Source: Pseudomonas sp. ML2-2023-3 (GTDB lineage: Bacteria; Pseudomonadota; Gammaproteobacteria; Pseudomonadales; Pseudomonadaceae). Taken from it: a stretch of DNA of 64,000 nt. Position 1 is the first letter of the stretch. Each line of letters begins with the position of its first letter. The DNA is taken from the NCBI RefSeq assembly GCF_037055275.1, contig NZ_CP146343.1, positions 1,274,501-1,338,500 of the forward strand. Direction: 5' to 3'. Positions 55,374 to 64,000 of the stretch are shown here, one piece after another. The notes below the pieces were generated by a model. The model did not search any database, was not told where the DNA came from, and saw nothing but the letters and a program-made list of their open reading frames with translations. The position numbers and the translations under genes were made by a program.

Positions 55374-56042
55374 TTACGGGTTTTGCACAATCACATAATC
55401 CTGTCCTTCGACCTGACCGCGGCGCAGGGGGTTTCGGGTGCAATGCCCGGCGTAGTCAGCGTCAACAAAGCGGTACATCAAATGCTCGTCCCGTCCGTGG
55501 GGTATGCCCAGGCGAGTGGTCTGGATGATCCGCGAAGGTTTTTCTCTGACGTCATCGACCCATAAACGTTCGGGGTCGAAACATTTTGCATCCCATACGG
55601 GGACTTTGAGGCCCAGTGCTTTGCACAGCAGGGTTTGCCCGGCGCAGAGTTTCTGCTCGGGGCGCGGGTTGCCTTGGGCATCGGGGTTGTTGAGTTGCAT
55701 CTGCGCCAGGCTGTCCGGGCCCGACAGTTCATCCAGCCACGGGAAAGCCGATTTGATCAGTACCGCGTTGCCGGGGCCGTGGGCGCTAAAGTTCAGAGAA
55801 TCGCCGCCACGGGCGTAATACATATAGATGTGCCCGCCATCCAGAAACAGCGCCTTGCGTTTCTCGGTGTACCCCAGCGAAGCGTGGCTGCCCTTGTCGG
55901 CCATGTAATAGGCTTCGGTTTCGATAATCCGTGCACTGAGCCACAGGCCGTTGACCCGATGGCGGATGACTTTGCCCAGCAGTTCACGAGCCAGAAGCTG
56001 GGCGTCGCGGTCGAAAAAGGCATCAGGCAGCATCATGGGCAT
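55374..56042 (-). CDS. 3-methyladenine DNA glycosylase (AAG family)
   Basis: A 222-residue base-excision enzyme. Visible are LARELLGKVIRH, the catalytic IIETEAYY, DKGSHASLGYTEKRKALFLD, YMYYARGGDSLNFSAHGPGN and LCAGQTLLCKALGL, fitting the Mpg/Aag fold. It removes alkylated adenine. The start is uncertain: 56042 (MPMMLPDAFF) gives the family length; ATG 56093 would add 17 residues, and no SD distinguishes them. Confidence 0.9.
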   Translation of the reverse strand: MPMMLPDAFFDRDAQLLARELLGKVIRHRVNGLWLSARIIETEAYYMADKGSHASLGYTEKRKALFLDGGHIYMYYARGGDSLNFSAHGPGNAVLIKSAFPWLDELSGPDSLAQMQLNNPDAQGNPRPEQKLCAGQTLLCKALGLKVPVWDAKCFDPERLWVDDVREKPSRIIQTTRLGIPHGRDEHLMYRFVDADYAGHCTRNPLRRGQVEGQDYVIVQNP

Positions 56043-56177
56043 TTTCAGGGCGGTCAGTGGATAGCTGAAAAGGGGCAGATAATAGCAAGTCATGCTTAAT
56101 CGGGGCTGAACGCCGTGTATTTGTAGTCCATTTCGACCATCCGCCTGCCACCGCTGTGCGTAAGGCGGTTGGACCGC

Positions 56178-56183
56178 TATAAT
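56178..56183 (+). promoter_or_regulatory. possible -10 element of proA
   Basis: TATAAT lies 36 bases upstream of the proA ATG in an otherwise promoter-like position. No convincing -35 hexamer. Confidence 0.4.
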
Positions 56184-56218
56184 CGGCCGCTTTCCTCCCT
56201 GCCAAGACCCTTGAGACC

Positions 56219-57490
56219 ATGACTGAGTCCGTTCTTGACTACATGACCCGACTGGGTCGCGCTGCTCGCGAAGCTTCCCGCGTGATTGGCCGTGCCAGCA
56301 CTGCGCAGAAAAACCGTGCCTTGCACGGCGCTGCCGCTGCACTGGATGCCGCTCGCCTGGAACTTGTTGCCGCCAACGAACTGGACCTGGCCGCTGGCCG
56401 GGCCAACGGCCTTGAGCCGGCCATGCTGGAGCGCCTGGCGCTGACCCCTGCACGCATCGACAGCATGATTGTCGGCTTGCGTCAGGTGGCCAGCCTGCCA
56501 GACCCCATTGGCGCGATCCGCGACATGAGCTACCGCCCCTCGGGTATTCAGGTAGGCAAGATGCGCGTGCCGCTGGGTGTAGTCGGAATCATCTATGAGT
56601 CGCGTCCGAACGTGACCATTGATGCCGCCAGTCTGTGCCTGAAGTCAGGCAATGCGACGATCTTGCGCGGTGGTTCCGAAGCCATTCACTCCAACCGTGC
56701 CATTGCGGTCTGCATTCAGCGAGGGCTGGCCGAGGCCGGTCTGCCGCCAGCCGTGGTGCAAGTGGTTGAAGTGACCGACCGCGCCGCAGTGGGCGCATTG
56801 ATCACCATGCCCGAGTACGTTGACGTGATCGTGCCACGGGGTGGCAAAGGCCTGATCGAGCGTGTCAGCCGTGACGCCAGGGTGCCGGTGATCAAGCATC
56901 TGGACGGGATTTGCCATGTGTACGTCAGTGCCCATGCTGATCTGGAGAAGGCCCGACGCATTGCGTTCAACGCCAAAACCTACCGTTATGGCATTTGCGG
57001 GGCGATGGAAACCCTGCTGGTGGATCAGGCGGTGGCTGCTGATTTTCTGCCGGCAATGGCTGAACAATTTCGCGCCAAGGGCGTCGAACTGCGCGGTTGC
57101 GAACGCACCCAGGCGCTGATCGACGTGGTGGCGGCGACTGAAGATGACTGGAACACCGAGTACCTGGACGCGATTTTGTCGATTCGTGTTGTCGACGGGC
57201 TTGATCAGACGATTGAACACATCAATCACTACGGCTCCCACCACACCGACTCGATCGTGACCGAACATCAGGGCGAAGCCCGGCGTTTTATGGCCGAAGT
57301 GGACTCCAGTTCCGTGATGCTCAACACACCAACCTGCTTTGCCGATGGATTTGAATACGGATTGGGTGCGGAGATTGGCATTTCTACTGATAAGCTGCAC
57401 GCCCGCGGACCGGTCGGTCTCGAAGGTCTGACCTGCGAGAAGTACATTGTGGTCGGTGATGGCCAGTTGCGCGGTCAGGAGCCGGTCTGA
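56219..57490 (+). CDS. proA: gamma-glutamyl phosphate reductase
   Basis: A 423-residue NADPH-dependent enzyme of proline synthesis that reduces gamma-glutamyl phosphate to the semialdehyde. Motifs are [51 protein letters not shown] and the catalytic cysteine in [11 protein letters not shown]. Length fits the family. The next gene, nadD, begins within a few bases of its stop. Confidence 0.97.
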   Translation: MTESVLDYMTRLGRAAREASRVIGRASTAQKNRALHGAAAALDAARLELVAANELDLAAGRANGLEPAMLERLALTPARIDSMIVGLRQVASLPDPIGAIRDMSYRPSGIQVGKMRVPLGVVGIIYESRPNVTIDAASLCLKSGNATILRGGSEAIHSNRAIAVCIQRGLAEAGLPPAVVQVVEVTDRAAVGALITMPEYVDVIVPRGGKGLIERVSRDARVPVIKHLDGICHVYVSAHADLEKARRIAFNAKTYRYGICGAMETLLVDQAVAADFLPAMAEQFRAKGVELRGCERTQALIDVVAATEDDWNTEYLDAILSIRVVDGLDQTIEHINHYGSHHTDSIVTEHQGEARRFMAEVDSSSVMLNTPTCFADGFEYGLGAEIGISTDKLHARGPVGLEGLTCEKYIVVGDGQLRGQEPV

Positions 57491-57491
57491 C

Positions 57492-58181
57492 TTGGTCGCT
57501 CTTAAAGCGTCAGGGCCGGCACCGAAAATCGAAGCGTTACCCCTGCGCATAGGCGTGCTGGGTGGAACCTTCGATCCGGTGCATATCGGGCATTTGCGTG
57601 GCGGACTTGAAGTGGCTGAAATGATGGAGCTCGACGAGCTTCGTCTGACACCCAATGCCAGGCCTCCTCACCGCGATACGCCCCAGGTGTCGGCTCATGA
57701 CCGTTTGGCGATGGTCGAGTGTGCTGTCGCAGGAGTGGCTACGCTGGTAGTGGACGCCCGGGAGCTGCAGCGGGACAAACCGTCCTACACGATCGATACG
57801 CTGGAACTGATGCGGGCCGAGTTGGCCGCGCACGACCAGTTGTTTTTACTGTTGGGTTGGGACGCTTTTTGCGGCCTGCCCACGTGGCATCGCTGGGAAG
57901 AGTTGCTCCAGCATTGCCATATCCTGGTGCTACAGCGCCCGGATGCCGACAGCGAACCGCCGGATGCCTTGCGCAACCTGCTGGCAGCGCGCTCGGTAAG
58001 CGACCCGCTGGCCCTGAAGGGGGCAAGCGGACAGATTGCATTCGTTTGGCAGACGCCGCTCGCGGTATCCGCCACCCAGATCCGTCAACTGCTGGCCAGC
58101 GGTAAGTCGGTACGTTACCTGGTGCCCGACGCGGTCCTGGCCTACATCGATGCGCACGGGCTTTACCGTGCGTCGAACTAA
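57492..58181 (+). CDS. nadD: nicotinate-nucleotide adenylyltransferase
   Basis: A 229-residue enzyme converting nicotinate mononucleotide to deamido-NAD. It has [43 protein letters not shown] and SATQIRQLL. No ATG fits: the preceding in-frame ATG lies inside proA. A TTG at 57492, with AGGAG (57478-57482) upstream, is the best start and gives the family length. Confidence 0.92.
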   Translation: MVALKASGPAPKIEALPLRIGVLGGTFDPVHIGHLRGGLEVAEMMELDELRLTPNARPPHRDTPQVSAHDRLAMVECAVAGVATLVVDARELQRDKPSYTIDTLELMRAELAAHDQLFLLLGWDAFCGLPTWHRWEELLQHCHILVLQRPDADSEPPDALRNLLAARSVSDPLALKGASGQIAFVWQTPLAVSATQIRQLLASGKSVRYLVPDAVLAYIDAHGLYRASN

Positions 58182-58252
58182 AAAGGGCGTGTTTCAAGGC
58201 GCGAATTGACGTGTATTGAAACACCCGAACATACGAGCAAAACGAGTTTTAT

Positions 58253-58747
58253 ATGACTGACAAAGATGTAAGCAAAGTAAAGCGCAAAGGCACGTTCAAA
58301 AGCGCCCCTCTGCCAGAAAAAACCTTCACCAACGAGCCGCTCAAGGGCGAAGAGCTGGTCAAGGTAGCGGTTAGCGCTCTGGAAGACGTCAAGGCCCAGG
58401 ACATTCAGGTCATCGACGTTCGTGACAAGCACAGCATCACTGACTTCATGATCATCGCTACCGGTACTTCGAACCGTCAGATCGGCGCGATGCTCGACAA
58501 GATTCGTGAAGCGGTCAAGGCTCTGGGCGTCAAGCCTTTGGGCGAAGAAGGCAAGGGCGACAGCGACTGGGTTCTGCTGGACATGGACGACGTGATCGTT
58601 CACATGATGACCGCCAGTGCCCGTCAGTTCTACGACCTGGAGCGTCTGTGGGCCGGTGCTGAACAAAGCCGTGCTGGCAGTGCTGCTCACCACAGCCCGG
58701 AAAACACCCATGAGCACTTCCTGAAGCTCAACAAAGACCAAGAGTAA
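58253..58747 (+). CDS. rsfS: ribosomal silencing factor RsfS
   Basis: A 164-residue protein that binds uL14 and blocks subunit joining under starvation. The core (VSALEDVKAQDIQVIDVRDK, ITDFMIIATGTSNRQIGAML, VLLDMDDVIVHMMTASARQF, YDLERLWAG) is intact. About 30 extra N-terminal residues rich in Lys (MTDKDVSKVKRKGTF) precede it. Poor SD at the annotated ATG leaves the start uncertain. rlmH follows after nine bases. Confidence 0.94.
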   Translation: MTDKDVSKVKRKGTFKSAPLPEKTFTNEPLKGEELVKVAVSALEDVKAQDIQVIDVRDKHSITDFMIIATGTSNRQIGAMLDKIREAVKALGVKPLGEEGKGDSDWVLLDMDDVIVHMMTASARQFYDLERLWAGAEQSRAGSAAHHSPENTHEHFLKLNKDQE

Positions 58748-58756
58748 GGGTTCGCT

Positions 58757-59224
58757 GTGCGCCTGCGTTTGATCGCTGTCGGTTCACGTATGCCTAAATG
58801 GGTGGAAGAAGGCTGGCATGAATATGCCAAGCGTCTGCCATCCGAGCTGGCCCTTGAACTGGTGGAAATACCGCTCAATACCCGTGGCAAGAATGCCGAC
58901 GTGGCTCGATTCATCCGACAGGAAGGCGAGGCCATGCTGGCCAAAGTCGGCCCCGGTGAGCGGATCGTAACCCTGGAAGTGCACGGCAAACCGTGGAGTA
59001 CCGAGCAGCTGGCGGTTGAACTCGACCGCTGGCGCCTGGATTCGCGCACGGTGAACTTTATGGTCGGTGGCCCGGAAGGGCTGGCGCCGGAAGTCTGCGC
59101 CCGCGCTGACCAGCGCTGGTCGCTGTCGCCATTGACGTTGCCGCACCCGTTGGTAAGGATTCTGATCGGTGAGCAGTTGTATCGCGCCTGGACAGTGTTG
59201 TCCGGGCACCCGTATCACAAATAG
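58757..59224 (+). CDS. rlmH: 23S rRNA pseudouridine-1915 N3-methyltransferase
   Basis: A 155-residue SPOUT methyltransferase starting at GTG. It has [17 protein letters not shown], the trefoil-knot [15 protein letters not shown] and the C-terminal [18 protein letters not shown] with SGHPYHK. It methylates position 1915 in helix 69. The length equals E. coli RlmH. Confidence 0.97.
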   Translation: MRLRLIAVGSRMPKWVEEGWHEYAKRLPSELALELVEIPLNTRGKNADVARFIRQEGEAMLAKVGPGERIVTLEVHGKPWSTEQLAVELDRWRLDSRTVNFMVGGPEGLAPEVCARADQRWSLSPLTLPHPLVRILIGEQLYRAWTVLSGHPYHK

Positions 59225-59237
59225 CTCAGCGCCCTGA

Positions 59238-61133
59238 ATGTCTCAGCCGATTCGCCTTAAAGACCACGAGAAAGACTCACGCCTTGTGCGCGGACGCGTC
59301 GTGGTCGGCGCATTTGTCGTGGTGGGATTGATCTGCGTATTGCTCGCGCGACTTTATTATCTGCAGGTGGTGCAGTACGAGTACCACTCCACCTTGTCAG
59401 AAAACAACCGGGTGCATGTGCAGCCGATCCCGCCTACACGGGGTTTGATCTTTGACCGTAATGGCGTGGTTATTGCGGACAACCGTCCCAGCTTCAGCCT
59501 GAGCATGACCCGCGAGCGCTCCGGCGACTGGCAGCAAGTGCTCGACGTCATTGTTGAAGTGCTGCAGCTTGCGCCTGAAGATCGCGCCCTGTTTGAAAAG
59601 CGCATGAAGCAGGGGCGGCGGCCATTTGAGCCGGTGCCCATTCTGTTTGAGCTTAACGAAGAGCAGATCGCCCGGATTGCTGTAAACCAGTTCCGCCTGC
59701 CCGGGGTGGAGGTGGTTGCGCAGTTGGTGCGCCATTACCCGCAAGGCGCGCACTTTGCGCACTCGGTGGGTTACATGGGGCGGATCAACGAGAAAGAGCT
59801 TAAAACCCTCGATCCGGTCAACTACAGCGGCACGCACCATATCGGCAAAACCGGCATCGAGCGTTTCTACGAAGCCGAGTTGCACGGCCAGGTGGGTTAC
59901 GAAGAAGTCGAAACCAATGCCCGGGGCCGGGTATTGCGGGTGCTTAAGCGTACCGACCCGATCCCCGGCAAAGACATCGTGCTCAGCCTCGATATCAAGC
60001 TGCAAGAGGCGGCCGAAGAGGCCCTGGCAGGGCGTCGTGGCGCGGTGGTTGCACTTAACCCGATGACGGGGGAAGTGCTGGCCATGGTCAGCCAGCCGAG
60101 TTTCGACCCCAACCTGTTCGTGACCGGCATCAGCTTCAAGGCTTATGCCGAGCTGCGCGATTCGATTGATCGCCCATTGTTCAACCGCATCCTGCGCGGC
60201 CTGTATCCACCTGGTTCGACCATCAAGCCCGCCGTCGCAATTGCGGGGCTGGACAGTGGCGTGATCAGTGGTACTTCACGCGTGTATGACCCCGGCTATT
60301 ACCAGTTGCCCAATTACGATCACAAATATCGTAACTGGAACCGCACCGGTGACGGCTACGTCGATCTGGACACCGCGATCATGCGCTCCAACGACACCTA
60401 TTTTTATGATCTGGCCCACAAGCTGGGGATTGATCGTCTGTCGACCTACATGAATCAGTTCGGTATCGGGCGAAAGGTCTCCCTGGACATGTTCGAGGAA
60501 TCCGCCGGGCTGATGCCGTCCCGCGACTGGAAACGGGCCACCCGGCGTCAGGCCTGGTTCCCCGGCGAGACGTTGATTCTGGGGATCGGTCAGGGCTACA
60601 TGCAGTCCACGCCCCTGCAGCTGGCCCAGGCCACGGCGCTGATTGCCAGTAAAGGCAAGTGGATTCGTCCGCACCTGGCCAAGACCATCGAAGGCGTTCC
60701 GCCGGTGGATCCGGATCCGGTACCGGACATCGTCCTGCGTGACCCGTCCAACTGGGCCAAGGTCAACCACGGCATGCAGCAAGTGGTGCATGGCGCACGT
60801 GGCACGGCGCGGGTTGCGGGCGTTGGCGCGCAATACCTGATTGCCGGCAAAAGCGGTACGGCACAGGTGGTGGCGATCAAGCAGGGCGAAAAATACGACC
60901 GCTCCAAGGTTCAGGAGCGTCACCGTGACCACGCCTTGTTCGTCGGCTTTGCCCCGGCCAACAACCCGCAGATCACGGTCTCGGTCATGATTGAAAACGG
61001 CGAAGCCGGCAGCCGCGTAGCCTCGCCTGTGGTGCGCAAGGTCATGGACGCCTGGTTGCTGGGTGAAGACGGCAAACTCAAACCCGAGTACGGCGGTCCC
61101 GTAAAGGCAGAGGTTACGGCCAATGATCAGTAA
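59238..61133 (+). CDS. mrdA: penicillin-binding protein 2, elongasome transpeptidase
   Basis: A 631-residue class B PBP with one N-terminal membrane helix (VVVGAFVVVGLICVLLARLY), the dimerisation domain and the transpeptidase domain. The motifs are PPGSTIKP (Ser-x-x-Lys), RSNDTYF (SxN) and AGKSGTAQV (KSGT). It crosslinks lateral wall peptidoglycan with RodA, whose gene overlaps its 3' end. Target of mecillinam-type beta-lactams. Confidence 0.97.
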   Translation: MSQPIRLKDHEKDSRLVRGRVVVGAFVVVGLICVLLARLYYLQVVQYEYHSTLSENNRVHVQPIPPTRGLIFDRNGVVIADNRPSFSLSMTRERSGDWQQVLDVIVEVLQLAPEDRALFEKRMKQGRRPFEPVPILFELNEEQIARIAVNQFRLPGVEVVAQLVRHYPQGAHFAHSVGYMGRINEKELKTLDPVNYSGTHHIGKTGIERFYEAELHGQVGYEEVETNARGRVLRVLKRTDPIPGKDIVLSLDIKLQEAAEEALAGRRGAVVALNPMTGEVLAMVSQPSFDPNLFVTGISFKAYAELRDSIDRPLFNRILRGLYPPGSTIKPAVAIAGLDSGVISGTSRVYDPGYYQLPNYDHKYRNWNRTGDGYVDLDTAIMRSNDTYFYDLAHKLGIDRLSTYMNQFGIGRKVSLDMFEESAGLMPSRDWKRATRRQAWFPGETLILGIGQGYMQSTPLQLAQATALIASKGKWIRPHLAKTIEGVPPVDPDPVPDIVLRDPSNWAKVNHGMQQVVHGARGTARVAGVGAQYLIAGKSGTAQVVAIKQGEKYDRSKVQERHRDHALFVGFAPANNPQITVSVMIENGEAGSRVASPVVRKVMDAWLLGEDGKLKPEYGGPVKAEVTANDQ

Positions 61134-62268
61134 TTTTGACCGCATCCTCTCCAGCGAGGATGTGATGCGTCGGCGTGCCACGCTGCTTCAGCGTCTGCAC
61201 CTGGATGGCCCGCTGCTGATTTTGCTGCTGACCCTGGCGGCCGGCAGCCTGTTTGTCCTGTATTCGGCCAGTGGCAAGAACTGGGACTTGCTCAGCAAGC
61301 AGGCGACTTCATTCGGGATCGGGCTGGTGTCGATGTTCATCATCGCTCAGCTTGAACCGCGTTTTATGGCCCGCTGGGTACCGATCGGTTATCTGGCTGG
61401 CGTGTTGCTTCTGGTGGTGGTGGACGTCATGGGCCACAACGCCATGGGCGCCACACGCTGGATCAATATTCCGGGTGTGATTCGCTTCCAGCCCTCGGAG
61501 TTCCTGAAAATCCTCATGCCGGCGACCATCGCCTGGTATCTGTCCAAGCGGACCTTGCCACCGCAACTCAAGCATGTGGCGGTCAGCCTGATGCTGATCG
61601 GGGTGCCTTTTGCCCTGATTGTGCGCCAGCCCGACCTGGGTACGGCCTTGCTGGTACTGGCGGGCGGTGCGTTCGTGCTGTTTATGGGCGGGCTGCGCTG
61701 GCGCTGGATCCTCAGCGTGCTGGCAGCGACGGTGCCCGTGGCGATTGCCATGTGGATGTTTGTGATGCACGACTATCAGAAACAGCGGGTTCTGACCTTC
61801 CTCGATCCTGAGAGCGATCCGCTGGGCACCGGATGGAACATTATCCAGTCCAAGGCCGCCATCGGCTCGGGCGGGGTGTTCGGCAAGGGCTGGCTGCTGG
61901 GCACCCAGTCGCACCTGGACTTTCTTCCCGAAAGCCACACCGACTTCATTATTGCGGTGATGGGCGAAGAGTTCGGCCTGGTCGGCATCTGCGCGTTACT
62001 GCTGATTTACTTGCTGTTGATTGGTCGCGGCCTGGTGATCACGGCCCAGGCGCAGACCCTGTTCGGCAAATTGCTGGCGGGCAGCCTGACCATGACGTTT
62101 TTTGTTTATGTTTTCGTCAACATCGGTATGGTCAGTGGCTTGCTACCGGTGGTGGGCGTGCCATTGCCATTTATCAGTTACGGCGGCACTTCGCTCGTGA
62201 CGCTGTTGTCAGCGTTTGGGGTTTTGATGTCGATTCACACACATCGCAAGTGGATCGCACAAGTTTGA
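61123..62268 (+). CDS. rodA: peptidoglycan glycosyltransferase RodA
   Basis: A 381-residue SEDS polymerase with about ten helices (GPLLILLLTLAAGSLFVLYS, RFQPSEFLKILMPATIAWYL, RQPDLGTALLVLAGGAFVLF, PESHTDFIIAVMGEEFGLVG). The SEDS aspartate lies in RQPDLGTA and the FISYGGTSL motif near the C-terminus is intact. It overlaps mrdA by 11 bases, fitting the obligate PBP2-RodA complex. An internal start (MRRRATLLQR) would give 367 residues. Confidence 0.96.
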   Translation: MISNFDRILSSEDVMRRRATLLQRLHLDGPLLILLLTLAAGSLFVLYSASGKNWDLLSKQATSFGIGLVSMFIIAQLEPRFMARWVPIGYLAGVLLLVVVDVMGHNAMGATRWINIPGVIRFQPSEFLKILMPATIAWYLSKRTLPPQLKHVAVSLMLIGVPFALIVRQPDLGTALLVLAGGAFVLFMGGLRWRWILSVLAATVPVAIAMWMFVMHDYQKQRVLTFLDPESDPLGTGWNIIQSKAAIGSGGVFGKGWLLGTQSHLDFLPESHTDFIIAVMGEEFGLVGICALLLIYLLLIGRGLVITAQAQTLFGKLLAGSLTMTFFVYVFVNIGMVSGLLPVVGVPLPFISYGGTSLVTLLSAFGVLMSIHTHRKWIAQV

Positions 62269-62285
62269 TTAAGGTGAATTATTCA

Positions 62286-63296
62286 ATGCAAGCAATGCGT
62301 GGCTGGGCCGCTCGATACGCGTCATGGGTGGGCCTGCTGGGTCTGTTCGGGGCAGCGCAGGGCGCGGTAGCCGGTGACTACGAAGGCTCGCCCCAGGTGG
62401 CTGAGTTCGTCGGTGAGATGACCCGCGACTACGGATTTGCCGGCGAGCAACTGATGGGCGTGTTCCGTGAGGCAGAGCGTAAACAGAGCATCCTCGATGC
62501 CATTTCTCGCCCGGCCGAACGCGTTAAACAGTGGAAAGAGTACGGCCCGATGTTCCTGACCGACGCCCGGGTTGCCCGTGGTGTGGATTTTTGGCGTGAG
62601 CACGAAGCCGTACTGGCCCGCGCCGAGCAGGAGTACGGGGTTCCGGCCCAGGTGATTGTGTCGATCATCGGCGTCGAAACCTTTTATGGCCGCAACACCG
62701 GCAACTACCGGGTGATCGATGCGCTGTCGACCCTGGGGTTCGATTACCCGCCGCGCGCCGAGTTTTTTCGCAAGGAGCTGCGTGAGTTCCTGCTGCTGAC
62801 CCGCGAAGAGCAAGTTGACCCGCTCACCCTTAAAGGCTCTTATGCCGGGGCGATGGGCTTGCCGCAGTTTATGCCAAGCAGCTTTCGCGCCTATGCCGTG
62901 GACTTCGACGGTGATGGTCATATCAATATCTGGAGCAATCCGGACGATGCCATCGGCAGTGTTGCCAGCTACTTCAAGCGTCACGGCTGGGTGGCCGGTG
63001 AGCCGGTGGTGATTCGCGCCGATGTGACCGGTGATCGGGCCGATGAAGGCCTGACCCAGGGCATTGAGCCGGTCAAGACTGTCGGGGAGTTGCGAGCGCT
63101 GGGCTGGTCGAGTCATGATGCGCTGCCCGACGATATGCCGGTCACGGCGTTCCGTCTTGAAGGCGCCAATGGTCCTGAATACTGGATGGGCCTGAAGAAT
63201 TTTTATGCGATCACGCGCTATAACCGAAGCGTGATGTACGCCATGGCAGTGCATCAACTGTCCGACCTGCTGGTTCAAGCACGGGGCAACAAGTAA
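62286..63296 (+). CDS. mltB: lytic murein transglycosylase B
   Basis: A 336-residue periplasmic enzyme of the family 3 lytic transglycosylases. It has a cleavable signal (LLGLFGAAQGAVA), IIGVETFYGRNTGNYRV with the catalytic glutamate, KGSYAGAMGLPQFMPSSF and DFDGDGHINIW. Unlike E. coli MltB no lipobox is seen, so it is probably soluble. The start follows AAGGTGA. Its stop overlaps rlpA. Confidence 0.95.
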   Translation: MQAMRGWAARYASWVGLLGLFGAAQGAVAGDYEGSPQVAEFVGEMTRDYGFAGEQLMGVFREAERKQSILDAISRPAERVKQWKEYGPMFLTDARVARGVDFWREHEAVLARAEQEYGVPAQVIVSIIGVETFYGRNTGNYRVIDALSTLGFDYPPRAEFFRKELREFLLLTREEQVDPLTLKGSYAGAMGLPQFMPSSFRAYAVDFDGDGHINIWSNPDDAIGSVASYFKRHGWVAGEPVVIRADVTGDRADEGLTQGIEPVKTVGELRALGWSSHDALPDDMPVTAFRLEGANGPEYWMGLKNFYAITRYNRSVMYAMAVHQLSDLLVQARGNK

Positions 63297-64000
63297 TGCC
63301 GTTTCTAGCGATCCGCACACCTTTGAAACTCGCTGCCTGCGCCGCCCTGGCGTTGCTGGTGGTGAGCTGCTCCAGCAGCCGTTCGACGACCCCGCAAACC
63401 TCTGGCGGTGTCAGTTCCAAGCCGGGCCTGGACATCAACCGCGCCCATAAAGATGGTGCGCCGTGGTGGGATGTCGACGTATCCCGTATCCCGGATGCCA
63501 CGCCGACCCTGCACAGCGGTCCTTACAAGGCCGCGCCGTATTCGGTGCTGGGCAAGACCTACTTTCCGATGCAAGAGTCCAAGACCTATGTGGCTTCTGG
63601 CACTGCGTCCTGGTACGGCACCAAGTTTCACGGTCAGAACACGGCCAATGGCGAAGTGTATGACCTGTACGGCATGAGCGCGGCGCACAAAACCCTGCCG
63701 TTGCCCAGCTACGTCAAAGTGACCAACCTCGATAACGGCAAGGCCGTGGTCCTGCGGGTCAACGACCGTGGCCCGTTTTATTCGGATCGCATCATCGACC
63801 TCTCCTACGCTGCCGCCAAGAAACTGGGCTATGCCGAAACCGGTACGGCACGGGTCAAGGTTGAAGGGATTGACCCGCAAGCCTGGTGGGCCCAGCGTGG
63901 TCGTCCGGCTCCCTTGATGCTCAATGAGCCGAAAATGGCCCAGAACACCGGGCCGACCGTCTCTACCGGCAAGATTGAGCAATGGACGCCGCCGGCCCAG
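63296..64000 (+). CDS. rlpA: septal ring lytic transglycosylase RlpA, 3' truncated by window
   Basis: The first 235 codons are present and the gene runs off the window. It is a lipoprotein (lipobox LLVVSCSS) with the double-psi beta-barrel (ASGTASWYGTKFHGQNTANG, MSAAHKTLPLPSYVKVTN, VVLRVNDRGPFYSDRIIDLS). In P. aeruginosa RlpA cleaves denuded glycan strands at the septum. The C-terminal SPOR domain expected beyond the window is not seen. It overlaps the mltB stop by one base (TAATG). Confidence 0.95.
   Translation, partial: MPFLAIRTPLKLAACAALALLVVSCSSSRSTTPQTSGGVSSKPGLDINRAHKDGAPWWDVDVSRIPDATPTLHSGPYKAAPYSVLGKTYFPMQESKTYVASGTASWYGTKFHGQNTANGEVYDLYGMSAAHKTLPLPSYVKVTNLDNGKAVVLRVNDRGPFYSDRIIDLSYAAAKKLGYAETGTARVKVEGIDPQAWWAQRGRPAPLMLNEPKMAQNTGPTVSTGKIEQWTPPAQ

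Overview
The window is a Pseudomonas chromosome segment, judged from gene content and order: ribA, btuF/btuB, dxs-ispA-xseB, ppa-mtfA-dedA, eutC-eutB-eat-exaC with a sigma-54 activator, mpl-ubiX, cidAB, proA-nadD-rsfS-rlmH-mrdA-rodA-mltB-rlpA. It also carries GTAGTCGCTGCCG-type and GTGGGAGC-type REP palindromes typical of the genus. The group is probably P. fluorescens or P. putida; the species cannot be fixed from this sequence. LAYOUT. 1-6.5 kb: riboflavin tail, cobalamin uptake (btuF, btuB), isoprenoid genes dxs and ispA, and xseB. 6.6-20.9 kb: an accessory catabolic cluster. It has an SDR, an enhancer-binding protein (EBP) without a sensor domain, a LysR regulator, a tightly coupled thiolase / acyl-CoA ligase / two PPC (DUF296) genes, an OprD-type porin, a TRAP transporter, a second SDR and a D-lactate dehydrogenase. 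Two near-consensus sigma-54 promoters (9840-9855 and 15262-15277), each preceded by the same 17-bp motif, tie both halves into one regulon. The substrate is not identifiable; a carboxylic acid that is imported, CoA-activated, oxidised and thiolysed is the simplest reading. 20.9-36.1 kb: a roughly 15.2-kb integrative element bounded by a perfect 26-bp direct repeat that is itself a terminator hairpin. Inside are a P4-type integrase, a small replication/regulation module (AlpA, Toprim primase-like, DUF3631 ATPase), small unknown genes, and a type I restriction system into which an AAA ATPase plus PD-(D/E)XK-like pair is inserted. Two of its genes are interrupted by in-frame TAG codons. 36.3-37.0 kb: a decayed LexA-like repressor. 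37.1-47.3 kb: ppa, mtfA, dedA and the ethanolamine block. In that block, cobalamin-dependent EutBC, the permease and aldehyde dehydrogenase appear to be driven from two nearly identical sigma-54 promoters by the divergent activator. 47.4-64.0 kb: housekeeping genes for murein recycling, flavin prenylation, proline, NAD, ribosome silencing and 23S methylation, and the rod-shape/cell-wall cluster. Among them are a MORN-repeat/caspase-like lipoprotein, a LrgAB/CidAB pair and a DedA-PAP2 fusion. HOW IT FITS TOGETHER. Cobalamin uptake at the left end and B12-dependent ethanolamine ammonia-lyase in the middle are functionally linked. The two sigma-54 activators each sit beside promoters of the right class. 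The mobile island carries defence functions and no virion or conjugation genes. Coordinates of starts were adjusted where Shine-Dalgarno (SD) signals or family alignment from memory supported it. No database search was possible.
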